Origin: Donghicola tyrosinivorans
GTDB taxonomy: Bacteria > Pseudomonadota > Alphaproteobacteria > Rhodobacterales > Rhodobacteraceae
Direction of reading: 5' to 3'
Length of the DNA: 64,000 bases
Assembly: GCF_003003355.1 (NCBI RefSeq)
Contig: NZ_PVTQ01000010.1
Location: forward strand, 1-64,000
Below are positions 7,776 through 14,472 of this stretch, piece by piece. Below the pieces are notes generated by a model that did not search any database, was not told the origin of the DNA, and was given only the letters and a program-made list of their open reading frames with translations. Positions within the stretch are counted from its first letter, which is position 1, and every line of letters begins with the position of its first letter. Both the position numbers and the translations under genes were made by a program.

Positions 7776-9005
7776 TTAAGAGGCCAGCCGTTCAGGGCGC
7801 CGGTTCACCCCCGCTGTGACATCCCTCAGGCAGTCCAGAAAGGCGGCGTGGGCTTCGGTCGGTAGCCAGTCGGAACGGGTGGTCACCCCTTTGGGCAGCA
7901 CCGCATCCAGTCGCGGGCAGGGCAGGTTTGTCAAAATGCCCATATCCAGATCGGCCTGTACCTCGGATCGGGTCATCAGGGTGATCATATCCAGATTCAG
8001 CAGGAATGCACGGCTGAGCGCCAGTGACGGTGTTTCCACATGGAAGGACGGGGGTGTGATACCCTCGAAGATTTCCTCGATGCGTTTGCGGCGCGGGGTG
8101 CCCGATTGGGGCGCGATCCACTGGTAGCGGGCCAGATCTTCGGGGGTGATCTGGGGCAGGCGGGTCAGCGGGTGGCCTGTGCGCATCACAAGGCAGTAGC
8201 TGTCGCGGAACAAGAGCTCTTCGTTCAGGTCCTCGGCCCAGTCGGGCTTGCGCAGCACGCCGAAGATCATATCGATCCGGCTGTTGGACAGGTCCCCCAG
8301 CAGCTTGTGGTATTCACCCGAGATCAGACGCACCTTGGCCTGCGGATAGGCTTGGGTGAAGGCATAGGTCGCCAACGCCAGATCATGCGAGCCTGCCATA
8401 GGCAGCGCCCCTACGGTGATCTCAAGGCTTTCGCGTCCCGAGGCCAGCAGGATTTCGCCCCGAGCCATCTCGATCTCGCGCAGGGCGCGGCGCAATTCGC
8501 GGGCCAGAGTCTGGCCGGTGGGGGTCGGAATGACCCCTTGGGCGGTGCGATCGAACAGAGGCCGCCCCAGACTGCGTTCCAGCGTGCGGGCCGAGCGGAA
8601 GAGGGACGCGGGCGACAGACCGATGCTGTCGGCGATCTGGTTCACGCGGTCTTTCTCGCAGGTGATGATCATGGCCCGCATCTGGGTGTTGGTGATCAGC
8701 CAGTCCGCCCGCGGGATGGTCCCTTCAGAGGGGGGCATGGCCTGCGCAATTGCCTTGTCGAGAATTTCGAAGAAGCGGTCGATCCGCAGCAGATACTGTT
8801 TGCCCAATGGCGTGGGATAGGTTCCCACGGCGCGGCGTTCAAAGATCGGCGTGCCGATGTCGGTTTCCAGATTGGCGACGGCTTGGGTGACCGCTGGCTG
8901 AGATGTGCTTAGCTCGCGCGAGGCACAGCTGACCCCGCCCGTGCGCCCGATCACCTGCACCATCCGCAGATGCCGCAGGTTCGGAATTTCCTCAAAGTGG
9001 AACAT
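7776..9005 (-). CDS. LysR-family regulator with two N-terminal helix-turn-helix domains
   Basis: 409 aa, about 100 longer than a normal LysR protein. The first LysR HTH is at residues 10-75 (ASRELSTSQPAVTQAVANLE, then PIFERRAVGTYPTPLG). A second HTH-like unit follows at about 103-180 (QIADSIGLSPASLFRSARTL, then RPLFDRTAQGVIPTPTG), and after it a substrate-binding domain starting near ESLEITVGALP. The start at 9005 is chosen for GGGGAGA 6 bases upstream; an ATG at 9020 is the alternative. It is divergent from an MFS exporter and centrally placed in the aromatic-acid cluster. It is the best candidate to bind the 21-bp-phased motifs (inference), including a degenerate copy in its own promoter. 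Confidence 0.85.
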   Translation of the reverse strand: MFHFEEIPNLRHLRMVQVIGRTGGVSCASRELSTSQPAVTQAVANLETDIGTPIFERRAVGTYPTPLGKQYLLRIDRFFEILDKAIAQAMPPSEGTIPRADWLITNTQMRAMIITCEKDRVNQIADSIGLSPASLFRSARTLERSLGRPLFDRTAQGVIPTPTGQTLARELRRALREIEMARGEILLASGRESLEITVGALPMAGSHDLALATYAFTQAYPQAKVRLISGEYHKLLGDLSNSRIDMIFGVLRKPDWAEDLNEELLFRDSYCLVMRTGHPLTRLPQITPEDLARYQWIAPQSGTPRRKRIEEIFEGITPPSFHVETPSLALSRAFLLNLDMITLMTRSEVQADLDMGILTNLPCPRLDAVLPKGVTTRSDWLPTEAHAAFLDCLRDVTAGVNRRPERLAS

Positions 9006-9097
9006 TACGGTTCTCCCCATCCCCGTGAACTCGAACTGCCCGGCCTCCCCGCCGGGACTTGAGGCCCAAGGGTGACGGGATCGCGGGCAAATGGCTA

Positions 9098-9128
9098 ATC
9101 AAATTATGCCTCACGCCATAAGAAATCT
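9098..9128 (+). promoter_or_regulatory. Candidate autoregulatory LysR site upstream of LysR and MFS genes
   Basis: CCATAAGAAATCTG (core ATAAGA at 9118-9123) closely matches the second half-site CCATAGGAAATCTG at 13519. About 20 bp before it lies the weaker AATCAAATT. The segment also contains an inverted repeat TTATG (9104-9108) / CATAA (9117-9121). It is a degenerate member of the set, placed between divergent starts at 9005 and 9232. Confidence 0.4.
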
Positions 9129-9231
9129 GCCGCGCCTCTGGCAAGGTCACGCAGATTCAGTGAAATTTCCTTAAAAATATCGCGCTATGGGCGGGGTTTC
9201 CCCATAAGCCCCGCGCCATGAGGGCATTGGA

Positions 9232-10482
9232 ATGTCGTTAGTCCAGAGGATCGCACGCGCACAGGCGGTGCAGGTTTTGTTCAGGTCGCAATTCGGGCTT
9301 TATCTGGCCGGTAATACCCTGTCGCTGACTGGAACCTGGATGCAGCGGATCGCCAGCAGTTGGCTGGTCTGGGACTGGACCGGATCGGCGTTCTGGGTGG
9401 GGGTGCTGGCGGCCTCGGACCTGTTGCCGGTGGTGGTAATCTCTCCGTTTGCGGGGGTGGCGGCGGATCGCTGGGACCGGCTGCGGCTGAATGTGGTGGC
9501 GCAGGTGATCTCGATCCTGAATGCGGTGACGATGGCCTTGGCGATGGTCACAGGTCATCTGGGGCTTTGGGGCGTGCTGGCGCTGACCCTGATGCAAGGG
9601 GTGCTGACAGCGGCGACCCAGCCCTCGCGCTTTGCGATGGTGCAGCAGATGGTGCATCGTGATCAAGTTGCCAGCGCCGTGGGCCTGAATTCGGCCTGCG
9701 TTAATATTGCCCGCCTTGTGGGGCCAGCGGTGGCAGGGGCGATGATCCTGCATTGGGGCATCCCGCAGGTCTTTACGGTGAATGCGGCGGTGACGGTGCT
9801 GTTTGTCGTGGTGCTGCTGCGCTTGCGGCTGGAGCCTATCGCCAAAAGCCCGTCCGCGCCATTTCTGGCGCAAATGCTGGAAGGTTTCGCCTATGCGGCG
9901 CGTATTCCGGCACTGAGGGTGATCCTTTTGGCCATGTTCGGAGGCGGCGCCATGGTCCGCGCAGTGATGGAGCTGATGCCGGTCATCGCCGCCCAATCCT
10001 TTGCCGATGCGGTGACGGGGCTGGCCATGTTGACCGGTTCGGCTGCGGTGGGCGCGGTGCTGGCGGGTCTAAGCGTTGGTCAGCGTGCGCCGGTGCATCT
10101 GTTGCGTCAGGCGCCCATGTGGTGGGCGATCGGCGCGGTAACGGCAATCTTTCTTGCGCGGGCAACGGGTCCGGTGATGGGCATTCTGGCGGCAATGGCC
10201 TTGGGCGCGACGATCACGCGGGGGCTGGTCTGTACCCAGACATTTATCCAGCTGACCACACCGGGCACGCTGCGGGGCCGGACCCTGAGCGTCTTTGGCC
10301 TGTTTGCCCGTGGCAGCCCTGCCTTGGGGGCTTTGGCAATTGGCTACGGGGCCGATGTGATGGGGATGCAAGCCACGGTTCTGCTGTCCTCTGGCCTGTT
10401 GTTCGTGGTGCTGGCGGCGCTGGCGCTGCCCTTGTGGCGCATCTCTGAGGCGCTGGACGACGGTGCGACGCCCTTTGACTGA
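9232..10482 (+). CDS. MFS transporter (EntS/DUF894-type exporter-like)
   Basis: 416 aa with about 12 hydrophobic segments. The N-terminus FGLYLAGNTLSLTGTWMQRI and the loop GVAADRWDRLRL between helices 2 and 3 are typical of the MFS_3/EntS group. TQPSRFAMVQQMV and LNSACVNIARLVGPAVAGAM are further family motifs. It may export a product or toxic intermediate of the neighbouring pathway. Divergent from the dual-HTH LysR. Followed about 90 bases later by a strong hairpin. The substrate cannot be told from sequence. Confidence 0.8.
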   Translation: MSLVQRIARAQAVQVLFRSQFGLYLAGNTLSLTGTWMQRIASSWLVWDWTGSAFWVGVLAASDLLPVVVISPFAGVAADRWDRLRLNVVAQVISILNAVTMALAMVTGHLGLWGVLALTLMQGVLTAATQPSRFAMVQQMVHRDQVASAVGLNSACVNIARLVGPAVAGAMILHWGIPQVFTVNAAVTVLFVVVLLRLRLEPIAKSPSAPFLAQMLEGFAYAARIPALRVILLAMFGGGAMVRAVMELMPVIAAQSFADAVTGLAMLTGSAAVGAVLAGLSVGQRAPVHLLRQAPMWWAIGAVTAIFLARATGPVMGILAAMALGATITRGLVCTQTFIQLTTPGTLRGRTLSVFGLFARGSPALGALAIGYGADVMGMQATVLLSSGLLFVVLAALALPLWRISEALDDGATPFD

Positions 10483-10569
10483 GGCGGTGCTGATGGACTG
10501 ACGGGGACTGCTGGTCTGCCACGATGCCATGTGCTCTGCCACGTTCTTCAAGACAGGTAACAGACGCGA

Positions 10570-10601
10570 AAAGGCCCGGGAGGATCACGTCCCGGGCCTT
10601 T
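10570..10601. terminator. Bidirectional rho-independent terminator
   Basis: AAAGGCCCGGG (10570-10580) pairs with CCCGGGCCTTT (10591-10601) around a 10-base loop, with short A and T tracts outside. It lies between the MFS gene (+) and the small leftward gene that ends at 10632. Confidence 0.9.
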
Positions 10602-10631
10602 CCGATTGATCGCGGGATGGGGTAGCCGCCT

Positions 10632-10790
10632 TTAGCGCTTGTAGGCCAGCACTGCGGCCACCGCGATCAAACCCGTGCCCAACAAGAGCAACGGAACCTC
10701 TGTGCCGTGGGGATGTATATGCACCCCGCCGTGGGCCAGAGCAGGAGAGGCGGCAAAGACCGCCATGGTCAGTGTTGAGATAGATTTCAT
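10632..10790 (-). CDS. 52-aa membrane peptide with a His-rich head (small gene after DUF3500)
   Basis: ATG at 10790, TAA at 10632-10634. The product starts MKSISTLTMAVFAASPALAH, a signal-peptide-like stretch ending at ALA. It continues GGVHIHPHGTEVP (four His within eight residues), then one transmembrane helix (LLLLGTGLIAVAAVLAY) and a KR end. GAGGA stands 7 bases before the ATG, and the gap from the DUF3500 stop is only 9 bases, so the two are translated from one message. It is predicted to be an inner-membrane peptide with a short periplasmic metal-binding head. Function unknown. The His-rich DUF3500 tail next door suggests a shared metal or partner (inference). Confidence 0.65.
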   Translation of the reverse strand: MKSISTLTMAVFAASPALAHGGVHIHPHGTEVPLLLLGTGLIAVAAVLAYKR

Positions 10791-10799
10791 CTGGAATCC

Positions 10800-12119
10800 T
10801 CAGTCGTGGGAATGGGTGTGCGGGTGGTCATGATCATGATCGTGGGAGTGCCCGTGGTCATGTCCATGCCCGTGCATATGGCTATGGCTGTGATCCCCGT
10901 GGTGGTGATCGTTCAGAAGGTGCTGGCGCAGCAGGTCCAGACCAAAGTCGTTGCCGTTCGGGTTGCGCACGGTGGTGTGGATGTGGAACCGCTCGGGCTG
11001 GGGGTTGTCCAGCACCACGCCCCAGTGGTGGTCGAATTCCACCATCGTGACGGGGCTTTGGATGCGGTAGTAGAACACCCCGCGCTGCTCTAGCCCGCCT
11101 GCCCAACAAAAGCGGGTCTCGGACTTGTGCCGTTCCAGATCGCCCATCTTGGCGGCCAAGGGACCGGCGGGCAGGGTGGACAGGTAGCTTTCTGCCAGAT
11201 CCAGAAGGTCGCGCCACTGGGTCGGGGTCAGATCGTCGCCGGTGATCCCCTCATAGGGGACAACTTGATTGTCGCGGTAGGCTCCGCCGAAACACAGCCC
11301 GTCGAACTGGTGATGACGGCCCGGCGCTTGGGACGCGGCAAGGATGCTATCGGCAAAGATCGCCTTGCGGCGCTGGTCCGCATCCAGACTTTGTGCCAGC
11401 CTTAGCCCATTGTATTCGTCGTCCATAAAGACCGAGGCCCCGGCGAATTGCCCTTCGGTGCATTCGTTCGGTTCGACCCCGAAAAAGGTGGGCGTCATGG
11501 TCATCTGGCGGCCCAGAATAAAGCAGGTCAGCGCCAGATGGTGACCCGAGAACTGCCAGCCCCATGGCTCGGTCGTCGAGGGCGTGCCCCAGAAATGCAG
11601 ACGGTAACAGAACTCTCCCAGCAGTTTCGGCGCGCCGACCAATTCGCCCAGATAGCCGTTCAGCTTCATCACGTTGCGCGCCCGCTCATAGCCCTTGGGG
11701 CTGAGCGAGGCTTTCAGCACCGCCAAAGCCGCATCGCGGATCGGGGCTGAGACCTCGTCCAGTCGCACGCCGTGGGTGTTGAAATCGGGGATGCCGTTCT
11801 GCCACGCGCGTTTCTCGACCGAGTGCAGGGGCAAGAGGGTCTTGGCCTTTTGTTCGGGCGTTAGCAGGGCAAGAAAATGCTCGACCGCGTTGAGGATTTC
11901 TTCGGTAGGGGCTCCTTCGTCCCGCAGCTCATAAAGGTCGGGGATGACGGTGCCATCGGTGGTGATGCCTTTGTAGGGCGTCTTTTTCAGGTCTTCCATT
12001 GCCGCCGCACGCCGCGTCCAACGACGTTCGGGCATGGTGTCCATAAAGTCCTGCGGGCTCATGCCAAACAGGCGGTGGGTGCCCATCGGGGCGACGTATT
12101 TAAGGAAATCAGAGGACAT
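10800..12119 (-). CDS. DUF3500 protein with histidine-rich C-terminal tail
   Basis: 439 aa. It matches DUF3500 throughout: PYKGITTDGTVIPDLYELRD, PSTTEPWGWQFSGHHLALT, MTPTFFGVEPNECTEGQ, FYYRIQSPVTMVEFDHHWG, then HIHTTVRNPNGNDFGLDLLRQH. After the domain comes a tail of about 30 residues made almost wholly of His with Asp, Gly and Ser, a typical metal-binding extension. No signal peptide is visible. The start has AGGAG 8 bases upstream. It follows the TctC gene after a 143-base gap holding two hairpins. The family has no assigned reaction; the conserved His/Glu pattern suggests a metalloenzyme (inference). Confidence 0.85.
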   Translation of the reverse strand: MSSDFLKYVAPMGTHRLFGMSPQDFMDTMPERRWTRRAAAMEDLKKTPYKGITTDGTVIPDLYELRDEGAPTEEILNAVEHFLALLTPEQKAKTLLPLHSVEKRAWQNGIPDFNTHGVRLDEVSAPIRDAALAVLKASLSPKGYERARNVMKLNGYLGELVGAPKLLGEFCYRLHFWGTPSTTEPWGWQFSGHHLALTCFILGRQMTMTPTFFGVEPNECTEGQFAGASVFMDDEYNGLRLAQSLDADQRRKAIFADSILAASQAPGRHHQFDGLCFGGAYRDNQVVPYEGITGDDLTPTQWRDLLDLAESYLSTLPAGPLAAKMGDLERHKSETRFCWAGGLEQRGVFYYRIQSPVTMVEFDHHWGVVLDNPQPERFHIHTTVRNPNGNDFGLDLLRQHLLNDHHHGDHSHSHMHGHGHDHGHSHDHDHDHPHTHSHD

Positions 12120-12145
12120 CCTGATGTCTCCTGTTCAAGAATGAT

Positions 12146-12221
12146 GCGGCCTGCTGCGGGGAGCATCCGGCACAGCAGGCCGCCCGTTGACCCGCCCTTG
12201 GCCGCTCGTGGCAAAGGCGGG
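12146..12221 (-). other. Two tandem hairpins between tctC and the DUF3500 gene
   Basis: Hairpin 1: 12146-12156 pairs perfectly with 12173-12183 (11 bp, 16-base loop). Hairpin 2: 12191-12200 pairs with 12212-12221 (10 bp, one mismatch). Neither has a T run in the leftward direction. They more likely protect the tctC mRNA 3' end or attenuate read-through than act as full terminators, a common arrangement after binding-protein genes. Confidence 0.55.
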
Positions 12222-12262
12222 CCGGTGGAAAGGTTGGCCGCTGAAATAAGCGACCACAGGGA

Positions 12263-13306
12263 TTACTGCCCGTTGGTAAAGGTCCGCACCTTTTCCAGCA
12301 CAGCTTCTGGGGTGGCGTAGAAACCGTCGATCAGGGTTTGTAACTCTTCCGGGGTTTGCAGCTCTGCCTCACCCAGACCCGAGGCCTTGACGAAATCGGC
12401 AAAGGCGGGGTCCGCGAAGGTTTCGGCCATAGCGGTGCGTAGGGCGTCGATCAATTCATCGGGCATGCCTTGCGGCACCGCGATGGGCCGCCCCACGGAC
12501 GAGCTGTCCAACAGGAATTGCGCGACCTGCCGGTTGTCGGGATCGGTGATATAGTCCATCGCGATTGGCAGATCGGGATGGCGCGGATCGGGCTTTGAGG
12601 CCATCAGCAGGATCGGCTTCAGGTGCCCTTCCTTGATCATCGCACCAGCGTTGCCGACCAACTCGCGGATGTGCTGCGATCCGGTGAACCAACCGTCGGC
12701 CTCGCTGCGCTCCATCGCCAGTTCTACCTCGCCCGAGCCCTTGTAGCCCGCGACGATCTTGAACTTGGTGCCCGCATAGTCGTTCATCATCGCCGGAAAG
12801 ACGCGGTTGTAGTTGGTGAACGAGGTCGCGCCGATGACCATTTCCGTGTCAAACAGCTGGTCCGCCGACTGCACGGGCGAGCTTTCATAAGCATATGTGG
12901 CGTAAGGGTAATCGCCCGAGTTGATCGCGCCGATCCAGGCCATTTTGCGTGGGTCGAACTGGGTGTTGCCGGTGATCATCGGTGTTGTGATCACATTGCC
13001 CAGAAGAAACGCGATTTCGGTCCCGTCATTCTTGGCGGCCCGTGCGAAATAGGCACCGCCCACCAGCCCGCCAGCACCGGGCATGTTCTGCACGATGATC
13101 TGCGGCTGGCCGGGGATGTGGCTTGCGAAGACCTGAGCAAAGGCCCGCGCCACCGTGTCGGCCATGCCGCCGGTGGCGGCTGCGACCGTCATCGTAATGG
13201 CTTTTCCTGCGTAGAATTCCTCGGCGGTTTCGGCATTTGCGGCACCCGAGAGTGCCACCATTCCGGCTGCTGACACCGCGATAAGTGCGGATCTGTCAAA
13301 CATCAT
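12263..13306 (-). CDS. tctC: TTT transporter solute-binding protein (TctC family), copy 1
   Basis: 347 aa with a signal peptide (MMFDRSALIAVSAAGMVAL, cleavage near ANAE). The mature part shows TctC hallmarks: AAATGGMADTVARAFAQ, VQNMPGAGGLVGG, and FTNYNRVFPAMMNDYAGT. The start at 13306 follows GGAGGAAG; the open frame continues upstream only as non-coding sequence. Similar along its length to the TctC at 27142-28191 and much less to that at 42052-43035. The partner permease is probably the TctA-TctB fusion at 14473-16524, although an oppositely oriented hydrolase gene separates them. The promoter region carries the paired 21-bp motif. Confidence 0.88.
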   Translation of the reverse strand: MMFDRSALIAVSAAGMVALSGAANAETAEEFYAGKAITMTVAAATGGMADTVARAFAQVFASHIPGQPQIIVQNMPGAGGLVGGAYFARAAKNDGTEIAFLLGNVITTPMITGNTQFDPRKMAWIGAINSGDYPYATYAYESSPVQSADQLFDTEMVIGATSFTNYNRVFPAMMNDYAGTKFKIVAGYKGSGEVELAMERSEADGWFTGSQHIRELVGNAGAMIKEGHLKPILLMASKPDPRHPDLPIAMDYITDPDNRQVAQFLLDSSSVGRPIAVPQGMPDELIDALRTAMAETFADPAFADFVKASGLGEAELQTPEELQTLIDGFYATPEAVLEKVRTFTNGQ

Positions 13307-13496
13307 AATTCTTCCTCCGTTTCGGGCCGTCACAGTGCCGGACGGCCCAAGCGCACTATGGGTGATCAGGAAACGAACACCCGCATTGGAATTCGGTAGG
13401 CGACGATAGATTTCGGACCGTTTGGCCGAGATACCGCGCAGGGCAGGCCGCCTTGGTATACCGTTCCAGTTTGGCCGCGCTTTCACAATGCGCGGG

Positions 13497-13530
13497 AAAT
13501 CGGAAATCGCTCCGCGCCCATAGGAAATCT
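13497..13530 (+). promoter_or_regulatory. Paired 21-bp-phased ATMGGA motif between tctC and alpha/beta hydrolase
   Basis: AAATCGGAAATC (core ATCGGA 13499-13504) is followed exactly 21 bp later by CCCATAGGAAATC (core ATAGGA 13520-13525). It is the best-conserved pair in the window. It lies 91 bp before the rightward start at 13616 and about 190 bp before the leftward start at 13306. Confidence 0.6.
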
Positions 13531-13615
13531 GTCTGACAGGTGGCGGTGCTCTTGTCTGCGACGCTGCGGGGCGATCAGGCTGCTTGCGTTTTTCACCACT
13601 TCGGATCGGCGCGAG

Positions 13616-14410
13616 ATGCTTAAAATCAAGAACCTGACCTTTGCCATGCGGGCGGATTTGTCCGACAAGCCGCCCTTGCTGCTGGTGCATGGGCTGCTGT
13701 CCAGCCGCCACCACTGGCGCCTGAATCAAGAGGGGTTGCGCCGCCACTATCGCCTGATCATTGCCGAACTTCCGGGCCACGGGCAGGCCCCCGCCTGCAC
13801 CGATCCGGCACGATTGTCGCCCGATGCGCTTGCCGATGAACTGGACAAAGCCCGCCGTATTCTGGGCATTCCGCGCTGGTATGTCTGCGGGCAGAGCTTT
13901 GCGGCAGGGATCACCCTGCGCCTTGCTTTGCCGCGTCCCGAAACGGTGGCCGCGCAGGTCTGGACCAATGGCAATCGGGTGCTTGCCCCCGCGCCGGACG
14001 CGGCCTCGCGGGCCAATGACATGGCACGCGCGGAGGGGATCGAGGATGGCGGCCAGCCCGCCTTGCGCCTTTTGCCGTTCCATCCGCAGCGCGGGGGCGC
14101 GTTTCCCGCCGATGTAAGGGCGCAGCTGTCGGCGGATGCGGATGTCTGCGATCTGCCAACGATCTGTGCCTTGATGCGTCATACCCTGCCGCCCCTGCCC
14201 ATGCGTGACAGCTTCGGGGCGTTGCAGGTTCCGACCCTGCTGATCAATGGCCGCAACGAAAAGCAGTTCCAGCCCATCCGTGCATTGGCAGCCTCGCTCT
14301 TGCCGCAGATGCAGGTGGCGGACCTTGCAGGTGGCCATGCCATCAACATCGAAGCGCCCGAGGCGTTTAACGCCGCGCTCTGCGGCTTCTTTGAGAGCCA
14401 CCCTCTGTAA
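13616..14410 (+). CDS. Alpha/beta-fold hydrolase
   Basis: 264 aa. Seen: oxyanion-side VHGLLSSRHHW (residues 24-34), ELPGHGQAPA, nucleophile elbow CGQSFAAG with Ser94, and a C-terminal GGHAINIEAP carrying the catalytic His. A small esterase, lactonase or C-C hydrolase role is possible, for example an enol-lactone or meta-cleavage-product hydrolase in the surrounding aromatic pathway (inference). It runs opposite to the TctC and TctAB genes that flank it. The ribosome site is weak. Downstream is the terminator of the leftward tct operon. Confidence 0.75.
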   Translation: MLKIKNLTFAMRADLSDKPPLLLVHGLLSSRHHWRLNQEGLRRHYRLIIAELPGHGQAPACTDPARLSPDALADELDKARRILGIPRWYVCGQSFAAGITLRLALPRPETVAAQVWTNGNRVLAPAPDAASRANDMARAEGIEDGGQPALRLLPFHPQRGGAFPADVRAQLSADADVCDLPTICALMRHTLPPLPMRDSFGALQVPTLLINGRNEKQFQPIRALAASLLPQMQVADLAGGHAINIEAPEAFNAALCGFFESHPL

Positions 14411-14417
14411 GACATGA

Positions 14418-14453
14418 CAAAAAAGCCCCGCCCTTCGTAGAGAAGGGCAGGGC
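14418..14453 (-). terminator. Rho-independent terminator of the tctAB gene
   Basis: 14425-14436 pairs with 14442-14453 (one mismatch, 5-base loop). Read leftward, the stem is followed by a run of six T, so it is best for the TctAB message ending at 14473. It may also stop the convergent hydrolase transcript. Confidence 0.85.
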
Positions 14454-14472
14454 AACTGCGCATTCAAGGGCG

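Noticed and set aside
8040-8912. Long open frame on the plus strand across the LysR gene
   Set aside because: It is a GC-rich shadow of the LysR gene, with no recognisable family features.
10803-10880. Tandem DNA repeat or CRISPR-like array
   Set aside because: The repetitive CAT/GAT/GAC pattern simply encodes the His/Asp tail of the DUF3500 protein.
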